Origin: Papio anubis
Taxonomy: Eukaryota; Chordata; Mammalia; Primates; Cercopithecidae
Direction: 5' to 3'
NCBI RefSeq assembly: GCF_008728515.1
Contig: NC_044995.1
Location: 43,563,576-43,627,575, forward strand
Length of the DNA stretch: 64,000 nucleotides
The notes below the pieces were generated by a model, which saw only the letters and a program-made list of their open reading frames with translations, ran no database searches and was not told where the DNA came from. Positions 1-11,100 of the stretch are shown piece after piece. A program made the translations under genes and the position numbers. Every line of letters begins with the position of its first letter. Within the stretch, counting starts at the first letter, position 1.

Positions 1-106
1 TTCATCATGATGGCCAGGCTGGTCTCAAACTCCTGACCTCAAGCGATCCTCCCACCTTAGCCTCCCAAAGTGCTGGGAATACAGGCATGAGTCACCACGC
101 CCAGCC
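1..106 (-). mobile_element. Alu, cut by window start
   Basis: The 5' half of a minus-strand Alu, ending at CCACGCCCAGCC. Confidence 0.9.
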
Positions 107-114
107 TATTCTGA

Positions 115-200
115 TCTATTTGGGCTAGCTTAATACAACATGGGCTAACCCCATCCAGTGTAGGGTAAATACATCCAGTCTCAGTTAGCTTTGTGCAATT
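115..200. repeat. Degenerate 20-bp tandem repeat, left block
   Basis: GGGCTAG-like words recur every 20 bp (122, 142, 162, 182), loosely matching GGGCTAGCCTCATCCAGTTT. The same repeat reappears at 1728-1932, beyond the L1/Alu and the first exon. Confidence 0.7.
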
Positions 201-1165
201 TTATTTTTTTTAAGGTTTTAAAATTTTTTTCTATTTTTTCTTATTTTAATCTCAACAGTTATGGGGGAACAGGTGGCTTTTGCTTACATAGATAAGTTCT
301 TCAGTGGTAATTTCTGAGATTTTGGTGCACCTGTCATCTGAGTAGTATACAATGTACCCAGTATGTAGTCTTTTATCCCTCACCCCCATCCCATCTTTCC
401 CTGGAAGTCCCCAAAGTCCTTTATGTCATTATTATGCCTTTGCATCCTCATAGATTAGCTCCCACTTGTAAGTGAGAACATACGATATTTGATTTTCCAT
501 TCCTGAGTTACTTCACTTAGAATAATGGCCTCTAGCCCCATCCAAGGTGCTGCAGAGGACATTATTTTGTCTTTTTTTTTTTTTTTTTTTTTTTTTTGAT
601 GGAGTCTCGCTCTGTCACCCAGGCTGGAGTGCAGTGGCACGATCTCTGCTCACTGCAATATCCACCTCCCGGGTTCAAGCGATTCTTCTGCCTCACCCTT
701 CTGGTAGCTGGGATTACAGGTACGCACCACCACAACGCCCGGCTAAATTTGGCATTTTCAGTAGAAAAGGAGGTTTCGCCATGTTGGCCAGGCTGGTCTC
801 CAGCTCCTGAACTCAAGTGATCCACCGACCTTGGCCTCCCAAAGTGCTGGGATTACAGGTGTGAGCCACTGCGCCTATTTTGTTCCATTTTGTGGCTGAG
901 TAGTATTCCACGGTGTATGACATACCACATTTTCTTTATCTACTCATTGGTTGATGGGCATTTATAAACATGATGGTTCCATATTTCTGCGATTGTGAAT
1001 TGTGTTGCTATAAACATGCATGTGAATGTGTCCATTTCATATAATGACTTACTTTCCTTTGGGTAGATACCCAGTAGTAGGATTGCTGGATTGAATGGTA
1101 GTTCTACTTTTAGTTCTTTAAGGAATCTCCACACTGTTTTCCATAGAGGCTGTACTATGTGCAGT
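190..1165 (-). mobile_element. L1 3'-end fragment, interrupted by an Alu
   Basis: Antisense L1 3' sequence is recognisable by stretches such as GTACCCAGTATGTAGTC, TAAGTGAGAACATACGAT and GGGTAGATACCCAGTAGTAG. An Alu at 572-875 splits it, with a short target duplication around TATTTTGT. Confidence 0.85.
572..875 (-). mobile_element. Alu, full length
   Basis: Poly(T) followed by GATGGAGTCTCGC through GAGCCACTGCGCC, inserted into the L1. Confidence 0.95.
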
Positions 1166-1412
1166 TTCAGTCTCTAATCATGAACTCTTCCTGACCATGA
1201 CCTTTACTCTGGAGACACCTTCCGGGAAGGACCTACGTGCACACACAATGCTCACCTCGCGCTACAGCTCATACTGAGCTCTCAGTACCCCAGCCCCGCT
1301 GCAGCCCCTGGCTGGACCTGCACTCCATCTGCCCCTCCTCACAGCGGAGTCCTCTCCCCACTGGTGGAGATCCTGCTTGCCCCCCACCCAGCTCATGTCC
1401 CCGCCCTTCCAG

Positions 1413-1538
1413 ATATCGACGAGTGCTCAGATGAGCCCAACCTCTGCCTCTTTGGCTCCTGTAGCAACAGCCCTGGGAGCTTCCAGTGCCTCTGCCCACC
1501 TGGCTTTGTCCTCTCTGATAATGAGCACCGTTGCTTTG
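1413..1538 (+). CDS. FBN3: FBN3 exon: cbEGF preceding TB6
   Basis: A 126-bp phase 1-1 exon between ccttccag and gtgagt. It encodes one six-cysteine cbEGF that starts DIDEC and contains CSNSPGSFQC, which fits the Asn/Asp hydroxylation and calcium-binding pattern. It is the first FBN3 exon in the window; the intron upstream begins before base 1. Confidence 0.93.
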
Positions 1539-4500
1539 GTGAGTCTGCACAGGCCTTAGGGAAGAGAGTGGGAAGTGGGGCGGGGAAGGGTCAGATTGCC
1601 CAGAAAAGAGGGCTGTGGCTTCTTGTATGACCCTACGGGAGCTTTGACCACGCAGAGGTGTCTCTCTGCATTAGCAGGGTTATCCTAGTGCCAGCAACCT
1701 CTTGGCTATAGAGGTCATGTCTACGGAGGGCTAACCTGGTCCATTTTGAGCTAGCCTGTGTGTGCTTCATTTAGGTTTTCCTTGTATTGGTCACATGACT
1801 GTAGGCTGTCAATGGGCTGGTTTTGTCCAGTTTGAGCTAGCCTAGACTACTCTGGGCTGGCTCCATTTCAGCTGGGCTAGCCTCATCTACTGTGGGCTAA
1901 CCTCACCCAGCTTGAGCCAGCCTGTTCTCTCACAGGTCAGGGGCAATAAGGGTGAGAGCAGAACCTGCAGTGCACCTCAACGAATAATTGCTGTTCTGGG
2001 AGGCTGGGACCCCAGCCTGCTGGTGAGGACTTGATAGGCATCCGGAGCCGAGGATTTGGGGTTTGGAGTCTGAATTCCAGGATCCTCGGGCTTTCTGGAA
2101 TCAGTCATTTTGCCTCTCCAGGAAGGGGTTTTTGATCCAAGAGAAACCACCGAGTTTGATCTTTCTTCCTGGCATGAGAACACCCCAAAGCAATAAAGTG
2201 GGGTGCGATTCCAGCTGTCCCCTCAAAACCCCAGGGCAGGTTGGGGTCGGTGGCTCTTGCCTGTAATACCAGCACTTTGGGAGGCTGAGGTAGGCTGATC
2301 ACCTGAGGTCAGGAGTTTGAGACCAGCCTGGCCAATGTGGTGAAACACTGTCTCTACTAAAAATACAAAAATTAGCTGGGTGTGGTGGCACATGCCTGTA
2401 ATCCCAGCTACTTGGGAGGCTGAGGCAGGAGAGCCAAGATCATACAACTGCACTCCAGCCTGGGCAACAGAGCAAGACTCCATCTGAAAAAAACAAAAAA
2501 CCAACACCAACAATGAAAAACCCAGGGCAGATCCTCATTGGCCCAGAGTAGGTCACATGTCCATCCTCAAACCAATCACCATGACCAGGGGCGTGGCATG
2601 TTCTGATTGGCCACTGGCAGGATCAGCACAACCTATTCACCAGGACTGGGGTGCGAGAGGTCAGAGAGGCAGGTGGGCACTGCCAGTGGCCCTCAATCAG
2701 GGTAATGGAGCCCCCATCCCACAGACACACGGAAGAGTTTCTGCTTCACCCGTTTTGAGGCTGGGAAGTGCTCGGTGCCCAAAGCTTTCAACACCACCAA
2801 GACCCGCTGTTGCTGCAGTAAGAGGCCTGGGGAGGGTTGGGGAGACCCCTGTGAGCTGTGTCCCCAGGAAGGCAGCGGTGAGTGCCCACCCCTGTCCAGC
2901 CTCCCCTGTCATGATGCGCCCTCACCTTCCTCTCTCATTCTTCCCTCATCCTTCCCTGCACACACCTGGGGGCTGCACCTGGGCCCTGACTCTAACTCCC
3001 CTCCCCCTCTCTGTCCAGCTGCCTTTCAGGAGCTCTGCCCCTTTGGCCACGGGGCAGTCCCAGGCCCGGATGACTCCCGAGAAGGTGAGCCCCTCACCCA
3101 CGTGCTCAGAGCCCCTCCTGGGCCACCCAGATCCATCTCCGCACTGCCTGGGTCTCTGAGTCTCAGGCTCCCGCTGAGAACCCGAGTGGCCCTGGACCCT
3201 CCCAGCCTGGGGCTTGGGCTCTCATCCCTTTGGGGCCTTGAGTGTGGCCAGGGCTCTGGGGATTGCACGGTGACAGGAGCCATGTCTGCAACACCTGCCA
3301 TCCGCAGACGTGAACGAGTGTGCAGAGAACCCTGGCGTCTGCACTAACGGCATCTGTGTCAACACCGATGGATCCTTCCGCTGTGAGTGTCCCCTTGGCT
3401 ACAGCCTGGACTTCACCGGCATCAACTGTGTGGGTGAGTGGCCAGCCCTGCTCCAGCCCTGTCCCAGGCCCCTCCCAGGACAGGAAGGAACAGAGCAGGG
3501 CAGGGAAGACACTCCCAGGCAGTGGGTGAGATCCTGTCCTTACCCACTGCCTCTCTCCCCCATTCGCTTTTCCTCCCTCTGTACTTCACTCATTCATTCA
3601 CTTACTCACTCATTTTCTTGCTCATTCATTCACTCACTCACTTATTCATTTACTCACTCACTTATTCATTTACTGACTCATTCATTCACTGACTCATTTA
3701 TTCATTCACTTGCTCACTCGTTCACTTCTCTATTTTCTCATTCACTTCTTCATTTTCTCATTCATTCACTCATTTATTCACTCACTCTATCTACTCCCTC
3801 ATTCATGTACCAATTCACTCACTCATTCACTCCTTTGCTCACTCATTCCTTCACTTGTTCATTCATTCACTTGTTAATTCACTAACTCCCTCATTCATTC
3901 ACACCTCACTCATTCATTCACTTGCTCATTCATTTATTCATTTACTCACTTATTCACTCATTCACTCATTTGCTCCCTCACTTATTCACTTGCTAATTCA
4001 CTCACTCATTCACTCCTTTGCTCACTCATTTCTTCACTTGTTTATTCATTCACTTGTTCATTCAATCACTCCCTCATTCATTCACACCTCATTTAGTCAC
4101 TGGCTCATTCATTCACTCACTCATTCATTCACTCATTCACTCGTTTGCTCCCTCGTTTATTCATTTGCTTATTTGTTCACTCATTCATTCATTCCTTCAT
4201 TTGTCTCCTTGCTCATTCACCCATCCAATCACTCATTTATTCACTTACTCACTCGTTCCTTTGTTCATTCATTCATGCTTTCACTCACCTATTCACTCAT
4301 TCGTTTCCTCATTTGCCCCCTTGTTCATTCATTCACTTCCTTGCTGATTCCTCCATTCACTCACTCACTAATTCACCCACTCATTGACCCCTTTACTCAC
4401 TCATTCCCTTATTCATTTAACCGTTCATTCACTTATTCATTTATATGTTTTATAGAGATGAAGTTTTGCTATGTTACCCAGGATCTGTTCGAACTCCTGG

Positions 4501-7500
4501 ACTCAAGAGACCCTCTTGCCTCCGTTTCAGTTACTGGTTTAATCACTCCTTCATTCACTGGTTCATTCATTCACTTATTGTTCATTCACTCACTCCCTTG
4601 CTCACTCATGCATTCCTTCACCTGCCCACTTGCTCACACATTCACTCATTCATTCACTAAACACATACCACTTGCCTGCCCCATAGCCAGACTAGACGTG
4701 CATTCGATCTGGCTCCATCCGAACTGTGGTGGTCAACAGGCAGGCAGATGGGATGCTATTGAGGATGGGGGACCCTCTACAGGCATTGACCACCCCCTTA
4801 CTCCCACCCAGACACAGACGAGTGCTCTGTCGGCCACCCCTGTGGGCAGGGCACATGCACCAACGTCATCGGAGGCTTCGAATGTGCCTGTGCTGACGGC
4901 TTTGAGCCTGGCCCCATGATGACCTGTGAGGGTACGACTCTGCTTGCCCAGGACCTGGGCCGTGTGACGGAGATGCCTGGGGGAGGGAGTGGAGGTCCTA
5001 CCCACAGCCCCCCCACAGCTGGCACCTCCACTGGCCTCCCCAGACATCGACGAATGCTCCCTGAACCCGCTGCTCTGTGCCTTCCGCTGCCACAATACCG
5101 AGGGCTCCTACCTGTGCACCTGCCCAGCCGGCTACACCCTGCGGGAGGATGGGGCCATGTGTCGAGGTAGGCCTGACTAACATGGTGAAACCCTGTCTCT
5201 ACTGAAAATACAAAATCAGCTGGGTGTGGTGGCACACGCTTGTAATCCCAGCTACTTGGGAGGCTGAGAGACAGGAGAATCACTTGAACCTGGGAGTCGG
5301 AGGTTGCAGTGAGCTGAGATCATGCCACTGCACTCCAGCCTGGACGACAAGAACAAAACTCCGTCTCAAAAAAAAAAAAAAAGAAGAAGAAGAATCCTGC
5401 AATGCACACAGAACAGCTACCCACCACACAGAACTTTCCTATCCCAAATTTCATAGTGTCAAGGGTGGGAGACCCTGGTCTGGGACTCAATGTCTCTGGG
5501 GCTGTTTCAGGGTCAGTGTTCCAGGGGCCAGGAGCAGACTCACAGACCCTGACGTGGGCAGGGGATGCAAGCTTTGTGGGACAATTCCTGATTCCCTTAG
5601 CTTCTTGGAAGCTGGGGCTGGGCAGGAGCCGGGGGCTCCCTTCCTAGGAGGGATGGACACCTGACAGGGCCTGCAGGGAATTTACTCAGGTCCCACCAGG
5701 GCTGACATAGGGTGGAATCCAGGTCCCCACAGCCATGGGGTGCCTGGCCTTGGCTGACCATCTGTCCCTGGTCATCCGAAGATGTGGACGAGTGTGCAGA
5801 TGGTCAGCAGGACTGCCACGCGCGGGGCATGGAGTGCAAGAACCTCATCGGTACCTTCGTGTGCGTCTGTCCCCCAGGCATGCGGCCCCTGCCTGGCTCC
5901 GGGGAGGGCTGCACAGGTATGGGGGTACTGGAGCTTCAGGGGTGCAGGGAACCCTTTGTGGAAGCAAGAGGGTCGGACAAGGCACAGTGGCTCATAACTG
6001 TCATCCCAGCACTTTGGGAGGCTGAGGCGAGAGGATCGCTTGAGCCCAGGAATTTGAGGTTGCAATGAGTTAGGACAGTGCCACTGCACTCCAGCCTGGG
6101 CAACAGAGCGAGACCCCATCTCCAAAAACAATAAAAGTAAAAATAAGGCCTGGCACAGTGGCTCACGCCTGTAATCCTAGCACTTTGGGAAACCAAGGCG
6201 GGTAGATCACCTGAGATCAGGAGTTTAAGACCAGGCTGGCCAACATGACAAAACCCCATCTCTACTAAAAATTAAAAAAAATAATAAATTTTTAAAACTT
6301 AGCTGGGCAAGGTGGCGGGCATCTGTAATCCCAGCTACTTGGGAAACTGAGGCAGGAGAATTGCTTGAACCCAGGAGGCGAAGGTTGCAGTGACCTGAGA
6401 TCGTGCCATTGCGTTCCAACCTGGGTGACAGAGTGAGACTGTCTCAAAATAGAAAATAATACAAATAAAAATAAATTAATAAAATTAAATTAAAATAAAA
6501 ATAAGCAAGAGGGCCTGGGCAGACCCAAAGGGACCCTCTGGGGCTGTGGAAGAGGCAGGTTGCCTGTGGCCTACCCCACACCCTGGTCTGCCTCATCCCT
6601 CCCATCTCAGATGACGATGAATGCCGCGCTCAGCCTGACCTCTGTGTCAATGGCCGCTGCGTCAACACCGAGGGCAGCTTCCGATGCGACTGTGATGAGG
6701 GCTTCCAGCCCAGCCCCACCCGTACTGAGTGCCATGGTGAGTGTGGCTGGCCATGCACAGTGGATGCCCCCACCTACCACGTGGCACCCACTGCCTGCCC
6801 CCCCACTGCCTGTCCATCCCACTGCCTGTCCCTCCCACTGCCTGTCTCTCCCACTGCCTGTCTCTCCACTGCCTGTCCCCCATTTCCTGTCCCTCCCACT
6901 ACCTTGCCCTCCCACTGCCTGTCCCCCTCACTGCCTGTCCCTCCCACTGCCTGTCCACCCCCACTACCTGGCCCTCCCACTGCCTGCCCCCCCCACTGCC
7001 TGTCCCCCCTACTGCCTGTTCCCCCCACTGCCTGTGCCTCCCACTGTCAGTCCCTCCCACTGCCTGTCTCCTCTACTGCCTGTCCCTCCCACTGCCTGTC
7101 CCTCCCACTGCCTGTTCCTCCCACTGCCTGTCCCTCCTACTGCCTGTCTCCCCCACTGCCTGTCCCTCTCACTGCCTGTCCCTCCCACCGCCTGTCCCTC
7201 CCACCGCCTGTCCCTCCCACCGCCTGTCCCTCCCACCGCCTGTCCCTCCCACCGCCTGTCCCTCCCACCGCCTGTCCCTCCCACCGCCTGTCCTTCCCAC
7301 TGCCTGTCCCTCCCGCTGCCTGTCCCCCCACTGCCTGTCCCTCCCACTGCCTGGGAGCTCCCCAAGGGGCCTGGGGCACTGGGGGGCAACCCAGGGGGTT
7401 GCTGAGCTAATCTGGACACACACGTCCAGTGCCCCCCCCTGCTGTCCCTCTTCCCTCTGTCCCTTCTGTTAAATCCTGGAAGAGTGAGAGGCCTTCTCCA

Positions 7501-8144
7501 CACCTCCTCCAACCTCACTGGTACCACACCCTGGAACCAACCTTCCCCAGATCTCCCACTTCCTGGGAACTAACCCCAGCCATCTGTCCTGTGTATCTAG
7601 CTCCCTCCTGGATACCCCTATTCCCAACATCCCCAAAGAACAGCTTGCCCCAAAGTAAGATCAGTCTTTGCCCCCAAACCAGCCTCCTGGAGTGACCCTT
7701 GGCTTTCCTGTTGTTCTCCGCAGACATCCGGCAGGGGCCCTGCTTTGCCGAGGTGCTGCAGGCTATGTGCCAGGCTCTGTCCAGCAGCAGCGAGGCTGTC
7801 ACCAGGGCCGAGTGCTGCTGTGGGGGTGGTCGGGGCTGGGGGCCCCGCTGCGAGCTCTGTCCCCTGCCTGGCACCTCCGCCTACAGGAAGCTGTGCCCCC
7901 ACGGCTCAGGCTACACCGCTGAGGGTCGAGGTGGGTGCCCATGCCCTCAGGACCCTCAGGGAGGCAAGAAGCGGGGGAATTTGCTCAGGGTCATACGTCT
8001 GTACTGCAGCAGGTGCTAGAATGTGTGAGCCACTCTGTGTGCATGTATGTGTGTGTGTGTATCTTTGTGCTAGCAGATATGAGAACCAGTACATGTGCTC
8101 CATATGCGTGGAAGAACTCGGGGGGTTGAGGGAGCAGGTGTGTG

Positions 8145-8186
<42 letters not shown>

Positions 8187-11100
8187 AGTCAGTGTGTGTG
8201 TGTGTCAGTGTGTGTGTGTGTGTGAGTCAGTGAGTGTGTGTGTGTGAGTCAGTGTGTGTGTGTGTGTGTGTGTGTGTTCTGAGACAGAGTCTTGCTTTGT
8301 TACCCAGGCTGGAGTACGGTGGTGCAATCTCAGCTCACTGCAACCTCTGCCTCCCAGTGGCATACCTGTCATCCCAGCACTTTGGGAGGCTGAAGCTGGA
8401 GGATTGCTTAAGCTTAAGCCCAGGAAGTTGGGGCTGCAATGAGCTAAGATAGTGCTACCGCACTCCAGCCTGGGCGACAGAGCGAGACTTTGTCTCCAAA
8501 AACAAAAACAAAATAGGCCGGGCACAGTGGCTCATGCTTGTAATCCCAGCACTTTGGGAGGCGGCCTGTGTGTTGTGGGCTTGGGTGAGTGTACAAGGGC
8601 AGGTGTGTGAGTGCGCGTGAGCCAGTGTGGGGACATCAGCGTGTCTCACTGAGTGTGTCACTGAGAGTGAGATGGGTTATCTGTGTGACCAGCAGTGACA
8701 TCAATAGGACTGGGGAGGAAATGGCTTTCTGGGGGTGTGTCTGCGGGGAGATGCGGGAGTCCCTGAGTGTGGGTGTATGTTCCCATGTTTCTGCAGGAGC
8801 GTCGGGTGTGTGGTTGTTGTGTCATGTTGCATGCACTGTGTGTCTCTGTTGTGCACGTTGGTGCACTGAGGAGGTGTCGCTGTTGAGGCCGGGGGAGGTG
8901 GGTGTGTGTCCCCCTCCCTGGGAAGCTTCATGGGCTTGTCCTGCGGGCTCAGGTGTCATCCGCAGCCTGAGGATGGGGTCCACATGAGCTGGGGTGCAGT
9001 GGCGGGTGTGGAAGGCAGGCTGGACTTTGCTCCGAGGAGATGGCTGCGGCCAGAGAGGAGACATGCCTCGATGGCCCAAGGTGGCCAGCCAGCCCCATTT
9101 GCACCCTGCTTTTCCCCAGATGTAGATGAATGCCGTATGCTTGCTCACCTGTGTGCCCATGGAGAGTGCATCAACAGCCTTGGCTCCTTCCGCTGCCACT
9201 GTCAGGCCGGGTACACACCAGATGCTACTGCTACCACCTGCCTGGGTGAGCCCAGCCCTCTGCACCTGCACCCTTGGCCCAGCCCGGCCACCTTCTGCAC
9301 AGCCCCTGACCACAACTTCCCTGAGACTTCGCAGTTTGCAATGTTAGGGTTTCATTTATAAAGTGGTGCCCGAACCATACAGACAACTGAGGGCCAGGTG
9401 CGATGGCCCGCCACTGTAATCCCAGTATTTTGGGAGATCGAGGTGGGAGGATCACTTGAGGCCAGGAGTTTCAGACCAGCCCGGGCAACATAGCAAGATC
9501 CCATCACTAAAAATAATTAGCCAGGAATGGTGGCCTGTAGTCCAACATGCGCCTGTAGCCCCAGCTACTTGGGGAGGCTGCTTGAGCTCAGGAGTCTGAG
9601 GCTTCCGTGAGCTGTGATTGCGTCACTGCAGTCCAACCTGGGTGAGAGTGAGACCTTGTCTCTTAAAAAATGAAAAAGAAGGCTGGGCGTGTTGGCTTGT
9701 GATCCCAGCACTTTGGGAGGCCGAGGCGGGTGGATCACGAGGCCAGGAGTTCAGGACCAGCCTGGCCAAGATGGTGAAACTCCGTCTGTACTGAAAATGA
9801 AAAAAAATGGCCAGGCGTGGTGGCACGCGCCGGTAAACCCATAATCCCAGCTACTTCGGAGGCTGAGGCAGAGAATTGTTTAAACCTGGAGGGGTGGAGG
9901 TTGCAGTGAGCTGAGATCATGCCAGTGCTCTCCAGCCTGGGCGACACAGCAAGACTCTGTCTCAAAAAAAAAAAAAAAAAAAAAACAAAAAACCGGCCAC
10001 ACATGGTAGCTCATGCTTATAATCCCAGCACTTTGGGAGGTCAAGGTGCGCACATCATTTGAAGCCAGTATTTCAAGACCAGCCTGGCCAAGATAGTGAA
10101 ACCCCATCTGTACTAAAAATACAAAAATTAGCTGCACATGCTTCTGCACGCCTATAATCCCAGCTACTTGGGAGGCTGAGGCAGGGGAATCGTTTGAACC
10201 CGGGAAGTAGAGGTTGTAGTGAGCTGAGATCATGCCACTGCACGGTAGCCTGGGCCACAGAGTGAGACTCTGTCAAGAAAGAAAGAAAGAAAAGAAAGAG
10301 AAAGGAAGAAAGGAAGAAAAGAAGAAAGAAAGAAAAGAAAGGAAGGAAGGAAGAAAGAAAGGAAGAAAGAAAGAAAAAGGAGAAAGAAAAGAGAGAGAAA
10401 GAAAGAAAAGAAAAAAGAAAGAAAGAAAAGAGAGGAAGGAAGGGAAAGAACGCCAGGTGAGGTGGCTCATGCCTGTAATCCCAGCACATTTTGGGAGGCT
10501 GAGGCAGGAGGATCACTTGAGGCCAGGAATTTGAGACCAGCCTGACCAACATTGTGAAACCATCTCTACTAAAAAAAAGAAAGAAAAAGAAAAAAATTAG
10601 CCAGGTGTGGTAGTATGTGCCAGTAATGCCAGCTGCTTGGGAGGCTGAGGCAGGAGAATTGTTTGAACATGGGACGTGGAGGTTGCAGTGAGCCGAGATT
10701 GCACCATTGCATTCCAGCCTGGGTGATGCAGCAAGAGTCCGTCTCAAGAAAGAAAGAGAGGAAGGAAGGAAGGAAGGGAGGGAGGGAGCATCCTTTCCTT
10801 CTCCCACCCCCATCCCATTTGGGCCACTTTCCTGCTGTTGTTTCTTTTATTTTGCACATCCTGAGATTTTTCAGTTACGTTTTGTAGCAAGTGTACATCT
10901 AAGTCAGCAGGAGGCAAACCCCAGCCTGAGGGTCAAATCTGGCCCTCCAATTGTTCTTGTCAATAAAGTTTTATTAGCACACAGCCATACACATTTGTCT
11001 GCTTACCCTCAGTGGCTGCTTTGCTGGTACAAAGGCCACATGGAGTAGTTGTGTCCGAGACGATGTGGCCTGCAAAACCAAATGTGTTTACCATCTGGCT

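Noticed and set aside
2557..3159. 200-codon frame overlapping TB6 exons
   Set aside because: Wrong frame relative to the fibrillin exons, which have consensus splice sites and the eight-cysteine pattern.
3855..4919. 354-codon open frame rich in His, Ser, Phe and Ile
   Set aside because: Translation of the TCAT/TCAC array running into a real cbEGF exon in the wrong frame; no protein support.
6783..7355. Regular repeat that might be taken for a CRISPR array
   Set aside because: Units are contiguous 16-mers without spacers, in an intron of a vertebrate gene.
6560..7472. Overlapping 216-281 codon frames rich in Pro, Cys and Leu, and antisense Gly-rich frames
   Set aside because: Products of the 16-bp VNTR, which keeps several frames open because 16 is not a multiple of 3 and the unit lacks stops.
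10073..10813. 246-codon minus-strand frame
   Set aside because: Antisense Alu plus polypurine tract; the typical Alu-encoded peptide words are present.
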